NCBI GenBank assembly: GCA_905236585.1
Contig: CAJOQZ010000152.1
Span: forward strand, 1-7,290
Direction of reading: 5' to 3'
Length of the DNA stretch: 7,290 nucleotides
Source: an uncultured Lachnospiraceae bacterium
GTDB lineage: Bacteria > Bacillota > Clostridia > Lachnospirales > Lachnospiraceae
Shown: positions 1 to 5,988 of the stretch, piece by piece
Position numbering within the stretch: position 1 is the first letter of the stretch
Layout of the letters: each line of letters begins with the position of its first letter
Notes under the pieces: model-generated
The model's input: the letters and a program-made list of their open reading frames with translations, nothing else
Told to the model about the DNA's origin: nothing
Databases searched by the model: none
Translations under genes and position numbers: made by a program

Positions 1-1691
1 CGGTGCCGAAAGTCAATTCGGCGATTCTTGACGGCAACTGCATCATTGAGGGAATGGAAGATTACGAAGCGGCACAGAGCCTCGCGTCCTATATCCGTAT
101 CGGCGGTCTGGACATTACCTTAACCGAACTTCAGTCCGAAGTGGTCGGCGCACAACTCGGAAGCGACGCGCTTGCGACGAGTTTGAAAGCGGGCGCGATC
201 GGGCTTTGCATTGTTATTGTTTTCCTGATCGTAATGTATCTCCTGCCGGGCTTTGCGGCGGCGCTGGCGCTGGGCTTATATACGGAGATCATGATTGCGA
301 TTTTGTTCCTGTTCGACATCACGCTGACGCTTCCGGGCATCGCGGGCATCATCCTTTCCATCGGTATGGCGGTGGATGCGAACGTCATCATTTTCGCCCG
401 CATCCGCGAAGAAATCTCCGCCGGTAAAACGGTGAACGCTGCGGTAGACACCGGTTTCAAAAAAGCAATGAGCGCGATCATCGACGGCAACGTTACGACG
501 CTTATCGCGGCGGCGGTGCTGGGCGTGCTTGGCTCTGGTACGGTAAAGGGCTTTGCGGTTACGCTGGCGATCGGCGTGGTTTTGTCCATGTTTACGGCGC
601 TTTTCGTAACACGGATGATTATGAAAGCCTTCCTGTCCTTAGGATTTAAGGATGCAAAATATTACGGAAAAGCAAAAGTTTTCAAAGATATCGCGTTTAT
701 CGCGAAGCGAAAAGCATTGTTTGCGGTATCGCTCCTTGTCATCGGCGCAGGCATCGCGGCAATGGTCTTCCATGCGGCAAACGGCGACAAATCTTTGAAT
801 TACAGCCTTGAATTTTTAGGCGGCACGTCTACGACGGTGAACTTTAATGAAGATTACTCGATCGCGGAGATTGAAGAAAAAATCGTTCCCCTTGTATCGG
901 GCGTGACCGGCGACAACGACATTCAGACGCAGAAAGTCAGCGGAACGGACGAGGTCATCATCAAGACCCGGACGCTTGACTTGGGAGAAAGAGAAGCGTT
1001 GAATGCGGTACTCGAAGAGAATTTCGACGTAGAAGAATCTTTGATCTCTTCCGAAAATATCAGTTCGACGATCAGCGGGGAAATGCGCCGCCAGTCCATC
1101 ATTGCGGTGCTGGTTGCGGCGTTCTTCATGCTGCTGTACATCTGGTTCCGGTTCAAGGATATCCGCTTCGCGTCGAGCGCGATCATTGCCCTTCTTCATG
1201 ACGTACTGGCGGTTCTGGCTTTGTATGCGATTGCACGCCTTTCGGTCGGCAGCGCGTTCATTGCCTGCATGCTGACGGTCATCGGATATTCTGTCAACGA
1301 TACGATCGTCATTTTCGACCGTGTTCGTGAAAATATGGGGCACCTGCGTGACCGCAATAGCGCAGAGGAACTCGAGCAGTTAGCGGACAATTCAATCACG
1401 CAGACGCTGTCCCGTTCGATTTCCACATCGTTTACGACGGCGGTTACGATTTTGATGTTTTTGATCTTGGGCGTATCCACGATCAAGGAATTTGCGCTTC
1501 CGCTATTGGCGGGCGTCCTCTGCGGTACGTATTCTTCCATCTGCATCGCGACCGAATTGTGGTATTTGATGCGCGTCCACATTAAGAGCAAAAACGGCGG
1601 CGCGAGCGAGAGGGAGTCGGCGAAAAAAGCGGACAAGCCGAAGAAGAAGCCGGAGCGTGCAACGAAGGAAAATGAAGGATTAGTCGTATAG
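1..1691 (+). CDS. secDF: SecDF protein-export membrane protein (fused SecD-SecF), 5'-partial
   Basis: This is the C-terminal 562 residues of a SecD-SecF fusion; the first full in-frame codon is at 3 and the true start lies upstream of the window. SecDF is the RND-like accessory motor of the SecYEG translocon in the cytoplasmic membrane and uses the proton gradient to help pull exported proteins across. Numbering from position 3, the visible SecD part has the end of the P1 head (about 1-55) and membrane segments from about 62, with the conserved GMAVDANVIIFARIREE motif (Asp at 125). The SecF part follows at about 230, with its own first membrane helix, an FLGGT motif, a small periplasmic domain, an EMRRQ motif, and the second signature GYSVNDTIVIFDRVREN (Asp at 433). 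The protein ends in a Lys/Glu-rich tail of roughly 35 residues. Family assignment is secure; the fusion is seen directly because both signatures share one uninterrupted frame. glyA starts 23 nt downstream. Confidence 0.96.
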   Translation, partial: VPKVNSAILDGNCIIEGMEDYEAAQSLASYIRIGGLDITLTELQSEVVGAQLGSDALATSLKAGAIGLCIVIVFLIVMYLLPGFAAALALGLYTEIMIAILFLFDITLTLPGIAGIILSIGMAVDANVIIFARIREEISAGKTVNAAVDTGFKKAMSAIIDGNVTTLIAAAVLGVLGSGTVKGFAVTLAIGVVLSMFTALFVTRMIMKAFLSLGFKDAKYYGKAKVFKDIAFIAKRKALFAVSLLVIGAGIAAMVFHAANGDKSLNYSLEFLGGTSTTVNFNEDYSIAEIEEKIVPLVSGVTGDNDIQTQKVSGTDEVIIKTRTLDLGEREALNAVLEENFDVEESLISSENISSTISGEMRRQSIIAVLVAAFFMLLYIWFRFKDIRFASSAIIALLHDVLAVLALYAIARLSVGSAFIACMLTVIGYSVNDTIVIFDRVRENMGHLRDRNSAEELEQLADNSITQTLSRSISTSFTTAVTILMFLILGVSTIKEFALPLLAGVLCGTYSSICIATELWYLMRVHIKSKNGGASERESAKKADKPKKKPERATKENEGLVV

Positions 1692-1714
1692 GAAATACAT
1701 AAGGAGAAAAGTAT

Positions 1715-2962
1715 ATGTATACCATTGATGATATCAAAAATGTCGATCCCGAAATGGCGGAGGTCATCCGCGAGGAATATGAAAGGCAGTCGAGCCATAT
1801 CGAGTTGATCGCATCGGAGAACTGGGTAAGCAACGCGGTGATGTCCGCCATGGGAAGCGTTCTGACGAACAAATACGCGGAAGGATATCCGGGCAAGCGC
1901 TATTACGGCGGGTGCGGCGTTGTGGACAAGGCGGAGGAACTGGCAAGAGAACGGGCGAAGAAACTGTTCGGCGCGGAATATGTCAATGTACAGCCGCATT
2001 CCGGCGCACAGGCAAATATGGCGGTGCAGTTTGCGGTATGCGAACCGGGCGATACGATCATGGGGATGAGCCTCGACCACGGCGGTCATCTGTCGCACGG
2101 AAGTCCGGTGAATTTCTCCGGAAAATATTTTCATATCGTGCCGTACGGCGTGAGCGACGAAGGCTTTATCGACTATGACGAAGTGCAAAAAATCGCAAAA
2201 GAATGCAAGCCGAAAATGATCATCTGCGGCGCTTCGGCGTATGCGCGGACGATTGATTTTAAGAAGTTCCGTGAGATCGCGGACGAGGTTGGCGCGGTAC
2301 TTTTAGCGGATATCGCACATATCGCGGGCTTGGTGGCGACGGGTTATCATCCCTCTCCGATTCCGTATGCGCACATCACAACGACGACGACGCATAAGAC
2401 CCTGCGGGGACCGCGGGGCGGCATGATCATGTCGTCGAATGAGATCAATGAAAAATTCAACTTCAACAAGGCGATCTTCCCGGGCATTCAGGGCGGACCT
2501 CTGATGCATGTGATCGCGGCGAAGGCGGTCTGCTTTGAGGAGGCGTTAAAGCCGTCTTTCAAGGAATATATCGGACATGTGGTAGAGAACGCAAAAGCAT
2601 TGTCCGAGGGGCTTATACGCCGCGACATGGATATCGTATCGGGCGGCACGGACAACCATTTGATGCTGCTTGACTTGATCAAATACGACAAGACCGGAAA
2701 AGAGATCGAGGCGCTCCTTGACGACGCGCATATCACGGCGAATAAGAACACCGTGCCGAACGATCCGAAGAGTCCGTTTGTAACGAGCGGCATCCGATTG
2801 GGAACGCCTGCGGCGACCAGCCGGGGACTTGTCGCGGAAGATTTTGACAAGGTGGCGGAAGCGATAGCGACGGTTGTTAAGGAAGGCGAAAGCGGCGTGA
2901 AAACGGCGAGGGAGATTATAGATAGTCTTACGGCGAAGTATCCGCTGAGTGGAAGTTTTTAA
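1715..2962 (+). CDS. glyA: Serine hydroxymethyltransferase (glycine hydroxymethyltransferase)
   Basis: This PLP enzyme interconverts serine plus tetrahydrofolate with glycine plus 5,10-methylene-tetrahydrofolate, the main cytosolic source of one-carbon units. At 415 residues it is the normal bacterial length and appears complete. Visible motifs, in order: IELIASENW near residue 30, NKYAEGYPGKRYYGGC around 50-65, QPHSGAQAN around 90, ADIAHIAG with the PLP-contacting Asp199 and His202, and TTTTHKTLRGPRGG with the Schiff-base lysine at K228. The C-terminal domain contains TPAATSRG. Two small departures from the commonest sequence are SENW (usually SENF) and GGCGVVD (usually an acidic residue after GGC); neither removes a catalytic residue. 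ATG 1715 is supported by AAGGAG at 1701-1706 with an 8-nt spacer. The 23-nt gap after secDF suggests co-transcription. No clear intrinsic terminator follows; a highly structured gap does. Confidence 0.97.
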   Translation: MYTIDDIKNVDPEMAEVIREEYERQSSHIELIASENWVSNAVMSAMGSVLTNKYAEGYPGKRYYGGCGVVDKAEELARERAKKLFGAEYVNVQPHSGAQANMAVQFAVCEPGDTIMGMSLDHGGHLSHGSPVNFSGKYFHIVPYGVSDEGFIDYDEVQKIAKECKPKMIICGASAYARTIDFKKFREIADEVGAVLLADIAHIAGLVATGYHPSPIPYAHITTTTTHKTLRGPRGGMIMSSNEINEKFNFNKAIFPGIQGGPLMHVIAAKAVCFEEALKPSFKEYIGHVVENAKALSEGLIRRDMDIVSGGTDNHLMLLDLIKYDKTGKEIEALLDDAHITANKNTVPNDPKSPFVTSGIRLGTPAATSRGLVAEDFDKVAEAIATVVKEGESGVKTAREIIDSLTAKYPLSGSF

Positions 2963-2978
2963 CAGGGAATAATAGAGT

Positions 2979-3007
2979 TTGACGAGCCATTCAACGGTAT
3001 GTATATC
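2979..3007 (+). promoter_or_regulatory. Candidate sigma-A-type promoter after glyA
   Basis: TTGACG at 2979-2984 matches the -35 consensus at 5 of 6 bases. A 17-nt spacer leads to TATATC at 3002-3007, matching the -10 consensus at 4 of 6. If real, transcription would begin near 3014, inside the first large hairpin, and give serS a leader of about 515 nt. The match could be chance, and the -10 lies within the palindrome. A weaker TATAAA at 3504-3509, nearer serS, has no well-placed -35. Confidence 0.3.
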
Positions 3008-3140
3008 CGACGAAACGCTCGCGCTCCGAGTTTTGACGTAGCGGTACTAAATTCGTGCTGACGCATTCATTAAGTACCCGCAGGGCAAACTTACCGACGT
3101 CAAAAACGGTTCGCCGGACACACGTTACCGTTTCATGGCT
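2985..3140. repeat. Giant imperfect palindrome / hairpin 1 in the glyA-serS gap
   Basis: The two halves of this 156-nt stretch are complementary in successive blocks. 2985-2999 pairs with 3126-3140 (13 of 15 positions). 3006-3017 pairs with 3107-3118 (10 of 12), leaving 3018-3030 as a one-sided bulge. 3031-3039 (TTTTGACGT) pairs perfectly with 3097-3105. 3041-3048 pairs with 3073-3081 around one bulged base. The structure could act as RNA or as a DNA cruciform. No U-tract follows at 3141, so it is not a typical intrinsic terminator. The pairing was read by eye, without a folding program. Confidence 0.75.
3036..3075 (+). repeat. Inverted repeat, left arm (39/40 match to 3311-3350)
   Basis: This 40-nt segment is the apical part of hairpin 1 and is the reverse complement of 3311-3350 with one mismatch, at 3066. 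Similarity continues more weakly on both sides, through about 3006-3118 on this side and about 3282-3380 on the other, at roughly 70-80 percent by eye. A block of about 17 nt at 3076-3092 is present only here. The two hairpins are therefore diverged copies of one element in opposite orientation. Confidence 0.9.
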
Positions 3141-3179
3141 AACCAAGCGTGAGTATTAGAATTAGTATTAGGAGGTTTT

Positions 3180-3239
3180 GCGGAACAGGTATTTCTGCAA
3201 AAGAGTACCTTGTTCTGCGTGACACGCAATAGAAATACC
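3180..3239 (+). other. Structured core with two mutually exclusive stems
   Basis: Stem A pairs 3180-3191 with 3206-3218, giving 12 pairs that include one G-U, with one bulged base and a 14-nt loop. Stem B pairs 3188-3196 (GGTATTTCT) with 3231-3239 (AGAAATACC), nine perfect pairs. The two stems compete for 3188-3191. A small hairpin, 3216-3220 with 3224-3228 (TGCGT/ACGCA), is compatible with B but overlaps A at 3216-3218. A purine-rich AGGAGG at 3170-3175 lies just upstream, but no suitably spaced ATG or GTG follows it. The segment sits between the two giant hairpins and I assign no function. Pairing is seen directly; any switching role is inference. Confidence 0.5.
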
Positions 3240-3263
3240 GAAAATATTTCGAGTCAGTAAGCA

Positions 3264-3400
3264 GCCGAAAATTCGAGATCTGTCTCCGAAGGACAGTGTT
3301 TCACGTCGGCACTTAATGAGTGCGTCAGCACGAATTTAGTACCGCTACGTGAAACCTCTGAACGCGAGTGTTCCGGCGGAGATAGATTCGAATTTCCGGC
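3264..3400. repeat. Giant imperfect palindrome / hairpin 2, inverted relative of hairpin 1
   Basis: The outer stem pairs 3264-3288 with 3377-3400: 24 pairs broken by one mismatch (3268/3396), one bulged G (3277) and one G-U pair. An inner stem pairs 3298-3306 (GTTTCACGT) perfectly with 3347-3355 (ACGTGAAAC). The apical region 3311-3350 is the inverted copy of 3036-3075. The hairpin's 3' strand (3382-3400) is also the start of the first 45-bp tandem unit, so the hairpin and the tandem array share sequence. No gene is encoded here. Confidence 0.75.
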
Positions 3401-3497
3401 GGTCGCCTTCACAAATAAATGTGAAAATAGATTCGAATTTCCGGCGGTCGCCTTCACAAATAAATGTGAAAATAGATTCGAATTTCCGGCAGTTGCC
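3382..3497. repeat. 45-bp tandem repeat, about 2.6 copies
   Basis: Units start at 3382, 3427 and 3472, exactly 45 nt apart. Units 1 and 2 are identical; unit 3 is cut at about 3497 and has substitutions after CCGGC. Each unit contains an 8-bp palindrome (ATTCGAAT), a GC-rich mini-hairpin (GGCGGTCGCC), and, in full units, a 6-bp stem TTCACA/TGTGAA with loop AATAAA. Because 45 is a multiple of three and the units lack stops in several frames, the array reads as a false 15-residue peptide repeat on both strands. There are no spacers, so it is not CRISPR. The array ends about 18 nt before the serS ribosome-binding site. Confidence 0.95.
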
Positions 3498-3514
3498 ACC
3501 AATTATAAAATATC

Positions 3515-3520
3515 AGGAGA
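3515..3520 (+). promoter_or_regulatory. Ribosome-binding site that fixes the serS start
   Basis: AGGAGA at 3515-3520 lies 8 nt upstream of ATG 3529. It chooses this ATG over the in-frame ATG at 3349, which has no comparable site and sits inside hairpin 2. Confidence 0.85.
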
Positions 3521-3528
3521 CTTCAAAA

Positions 3529-4818
3529 ATGATAGACATTAAATTCCTCCGTGAAAACCCGGACATCGTAAAAGAAAACATTAAAAAGAAATACCAAGAC
3601 CACAAACTCCCCCTCGTCGACGAAGTCATCGACCTCGATGCAAAAGTCCGCGCCGTCAAAGCCGAGGGTGACGAACTCCGCAGCAACCGAAACAAGATCA
3701 GCAAACAGATCGGCGCCCTAATGGCGCAGGGCAAAAAAGACGAGGCGGAAGCGGTCAAGGCGGAAGTGACGAAGAACGCCGAGCGCTTATCCCAGTTAGA
3801 GGAAGAGGAGCGCACGCTCAACGAAGAGATCACAAAGCGCATGATGACGATACCGAACATCATCGACGTATCCGTGCCGATCGGAGAAGACGATACGAAG
3901 AATGTAGAGATCGAAAAGTTCGGCGAGCCGCTTGTTCCGGATTTTGAAATTCCGTACCATACGGACATTATGGCGCGATTTGACGGCGTGGATTTCGAAG
4001 CGGCGGGACGCGTCGCGGGCAACGGATTTTATTATCTGATGGGAGATATCGCCCGCCTGCATTCGGCGGTGATCGCATATGCAAGAGATTTTATGATAGA
4101 CAGAGGCTTTACGTACTGCGTGCCGCCGTTTATGATCCGAAGCGACGTCGTAACAGGCGTTATGAGTTTTGAAGAAATGGACGCGATGATGTACAAGATC
4201 GAGGGCGAAGACCTCTATCTGATCGGAACTTCGGAGCATTCCATGATCGGCAAGTTCAAGGGCGAACTCTTAGACGAGGAGAACCTGCCCTATACGATGA
4301 CGAGTTATTCCCCGTGCTTCCGTAAGGAGAAGGGAGCGCACGGCATCGAGGAGCGCGGCGTCTACCGCATCCACCAGTTTGAAAAGCAGGAGATGATCGT
4401 CGTCTGCAAGCCGGAAGATGCGATGTATTGGTACGACCAGCTTTGGAAAAATACGGTCGATCTGTTCCGCAGCATGGACATACCGGTGCGCACGCTGGAG
4501 TGCTGTTCCGGGGATCTGGCGGACTTGAAGGTGAAGTCCTGTGACGTGGAGGCATGGTCGCCGCGGCAGAAGAAGTACTTTGAAGTCGGCAGCTGCTCGA
4601 ACTTGGGCGACGCACAGGCAAGACGTTTAGGAATCCGCGTCAAGACCAAGGATAAGAACAAATATTTTGCCAACACGTTAAACAATACGGTCGTTGCTCC
4701 GCCGCGGATGTTGATCGCGTTTTTGGAGAACAACTTAAATGCAGACGGAAGCGTTTCAATACCGGAAGTGCTTCGTCCGTACATGGGCGGCATGGAGAAA
4801 ATGGTGCCGAAGAACTAA
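3529..4818 (+). CDS. serS: Serine--tRNA ligase (seryl-tRNA synthetase)
   Basis: This class II synthetase charges tRNA-Ser (and tRNA-Sec where present) with serine in the cytoplasm. The protein is 429 residues, typical for the family. It opens with the classical MIDIKFLRENPDIVKENIKKK. A long charged coiled-coil arm at about 29-105 fits the tRNA-binding arm. The catalytic domain shows GTSEHSMIG, motif 2 FRKEKGAHGIEERGVYRIHQFEKQE (Arg265), the EVGSCSNLGDAQARR block, and motif 3 PPRMLIAFLENN (Arg393), ending in EVLRPYMGGMEKM. TSEHS and LNNTVVAPP differ from the E. coli-like forms (TAE, LNGSGLA); I recall such variants from Clostridia. ATG 3529 is preferred. The frame stays open upstream to 3349, but those extra 60 residues are translated repeat. 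The first 60 or so codons are rich in CTC, GTC and GCC, unlike the rest. No T-box motif is seen upstream. An A-rich linker without a terminator leads to the hydrolase gene. Confidence 0.96.
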   Translation: MIDIKFLRENPDIVKENIKKKYQDHKLPLVDEVIDLDAKVRAVKAEGDELRSNRNKISKQIGALMAQGKKDEAEAVKAEVTKNAERLSQLEEEERTLNEEITKRMMTIPNIIDVSVPIGEDDTKNVEIEKFGEPLVPDFEIPYHTDIMARFDGVDFEAAGRVAGNGFYYLMGDIARLHSAVIAYARDFMIDRGFTYCVPPFMIRSDVVTGVMSFEEMDAMMYKIEGEDLYLIGTSEHSMIGKFKGELLDEENLPYTMTSYSPCFRKEKGAHGIEERGVYRIHQFEKQEMIVVCKPEDAMYWYDQLWKNTVDLFRSMDIPVRTLECCSGDLADLKVKSCDVEAWSPRQKKYFEVGSCSNLGDAQARRLGIRVKTKDKNKYFANTLNNTVVAPPRMLIAFLENNLNADGSVSIPEVLRPYMGGMEKMVPKN

Positions 4819-4884
4819 AAAACAGAAACAATAAAACAGCACGAAGCATATACTGCCGAGTGCGTGTATTTTGCCTTGGACGGT

Positions 4885-5547
4885 ATGTATATTCAGTTAG
4901 ACAGTCAGGTATTATATTATAAAAAATGCGGAACGGGCAAGCCGCTTTTGATGCTGCACGGCAACGGTGAAAGCCATGAGATTTTCGGTGCGCTTGCAGA
5001 CGATCTTTCCGGAAGTTTTACCATGTATCTGCCGGACAGCCGCGGATGCGGCTTATCGTCGCCGAGCGGGGACGGCGCCTATCACTATACGGATATGGCG
5101 AGGGACATGTCGAATCTGATCGACGCGCTTTCTATCGGAACCTGCGACGTCTTCGGCTTTTCGGACGGCGCGGTGATCGCGATGTATATGGCGATCCTTT
5201 TTCCGGAAAAAGTCCGCCGCCTGATCCTGTGCGGCGCGAATATGACGCCGAGCGGGCTGACTTTTGCCGCAAAGCACAAGATCAAAAAGGACTACCGCCG
5301 GACGAAAAGCGAGATGATCGGGATGATGTTAAGAGAGCCTGATCTAAGCGACGCGGACTTGGCGAAAATCCATGCCCCCGCGCTGGTATGCGCCGGGGAG
5401 AAGGACATCATAAAGGAAGCAGAAACGAAGCGGATCGCGCACGGAATACCCGACGCGAAACTGTTTATTGTCGAGGGTGCGGATCACGGCAGTTATGTAG
5501 TCGACAGCACGCGGATGGCGCCGAGCATCAGAAAGTTTTTGGGATAA
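4885..5547 (+). CDS. Alpha/beta-fold hydrolase, substrate unknown
   Basis: A compact cytoplasmic alpha/beta hydrolase of 220 residues with no signal peptide. The family pattern is clear: beta strands leading to LLMLHGNGE (oxyanion-hole HG at 25-26), DSRGCGLSS, the nucleophile elbow GFSDGA with Ser93, the acid-strand motif AGEKDIIKEAE with Asp174, and GADHGSY with His201. The Ser-Asp-His triad is therefore complete. The lid between about 120 and 160 is short and basic. The family covers esterases, lipases, peptidases and others, and nothing here fixes the substrate. The start is uncertain: ATG 4885 aligns best with how such proteins usually begin (MYIQLDSQVLYY), but GTG 4864 would add seven residues, and neither has a good Shine-Dalgarno. 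It sits 66 nt after serS and 6 nt before the DUF4190-like gene, so it is probably co-transcribed with both. Confidence 0.88.
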   Translation: MYIQLDSQVLYYKKCGTGKPLLMLHGNGESHEIFGALADDLSGSFTMYLPDSRGCGLSSPSGDGAYHYTDMARDMSNLIDALSIGTCDVFGFSDGAVIAMYMAILFPEKVRRLILCGANMTPSGLTFAAKHKIKKDYRRTKSEMIGMMLREPDLSDADLAKIHAPALVCAGEKDIIKEAETKRIAHGIPDAKLFIVEGADHGSYVVDSTRMAPSIRKFLG

Positions 5548-5553
5548 GGAAGA

Positions 5554-5988
5554 ATGGATCAGAATAATTACGGCAATACGCCATACGGCGGACAGCCGGG
5601 AAACCGGCAGGAAGATAACGGACAGCAGCCGGGGTACGGGGCGCAGTACTACGGCGGAACGCCGCGTCCGAAAAAGGACGGCTCGTCCTTAGGCATCGCG
5701 TCGCTTGCATTTGGCGTTTTGGCGCTGATCTTGTTTTGCACCTGCCTGAATATTCCGCTGGCGATCGTATCTATCGTCTTAGGGACGATCCAGATTGCAG
5801 GCTATAAGGAAAAGATCTTAGCGACCATCGGAATCGTATTGTCCGCGGCGTCTTTGATCCTGATGATAATCGCATTCCTCGTTTTTTTCAATCTAAGCCT
5901 CGATGTGGGGAATATAACGAATGATCCGGCAAGTTATGAAGAATACTTCGAGCAGTATTTCAATAATTTAGAAGATGGGAGTTTTTAG
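5554..5988 (+). CDS. DUF4190-like small membrane protein
   Basis: A 144-residue protein of unknown function. Residues 1-40 are low-complexity and rich in Gly, Gln, Asn, Tyr and Pro, probably a disordered cytoplasmic leader. Hydrophobic stretches at about 46-61, 64-80 and 89-113 fit two or three membrane helices. The pattern SLGIASLAFGVLALIL, then IPLAIVSIVLGTIQIAGY, then ATIGIVLSAASLILMI is that of DUF4190-type proteins as I know them. The C-terminal 30 residues are acidic and aromatic (SYEEYFEQYFNNLEDGSF). ATG 5554 follows the hydrolase stop by 6 nt, and the purine run AAGGAAGA overlapping that stop serves as a closely spaced ribosome-binding site. The stop TAG at 5986-5988 directly abuts the ileS ATG, suggesting translational coupling. 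There are no catalytic motifs. Confidence 0.85.
   Translation: MDQNNYGNTPYGGQPGNRQEDNGQQPGYGAQYYGGTPRPKKDGSSLGIASLAFGVLALILFCTCLNIPLAIVSIVLGTIQIAGYKEKILATIGIVLSAASLILMIIAFLVFFNLSLDVGNITNDPASYEEYFEQYFNNLEDGSF

Noticed and set aside
131..589. 152-residue minus-strand ORF inside secDF
   Set aside because: It is antisense to the conserved SecD membrane region and its composition is that of a shadow frame (Ser/Ala/Pro/Thr-rich).
1196..2188. 330-residue minus-strand ORF spanning the end of secDF and the start of glyA
   Set aside because: It overlaps two well-supported + strand genes, has no recognisable domain and is Arg/His-rich as expected from the antisense of GC-rich codons.
3104..3133. Small hairpin AAACGGT/ACCGTTT
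   Set aside because: It is real as a 7-bp pairing, but both strands are already used by the larger hairpin 1 stems, so it is at best an alternative fold and was not listed separately.
2985..3140. Intrinsic terminator for glyA
   Set aside because: The stem is very long with internal bulges and is followed by AACCAAGCG, not a T-run.
3331..3350. GTACCGC in the serS leader, resembling part of a T-box
   Set aside because: The T-box core needs a GGUGG stretch before ACCGCG. That stretch is absent, and these bases belong to the inverted repeat arm, with another copy at 3036-3048 in the opposite orientation.
3382..3497. CRISPR array
   Set aside because: The 45-bp units are directly abutting with no unique spacers, and no cas genes are near.
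3254..3502. 82-residue minus-strand ORF with repeated ATAGNSNLFSHLFVK peptide
   Set aside because: It is the reverse translation of the 45-bp tandem repeat and hairpin 2, starts with TTG without a ribosome-binding site, and opposes serS. Openness follows from the repeat length being a multiple of three.
4864..4884. GTG start for the hydrolase
   Set aside because: It is possible, but it has no Shine-Dalgarno and adds seven residues not needed by the fold. ATG 4885 was preferred, with the choice left open.
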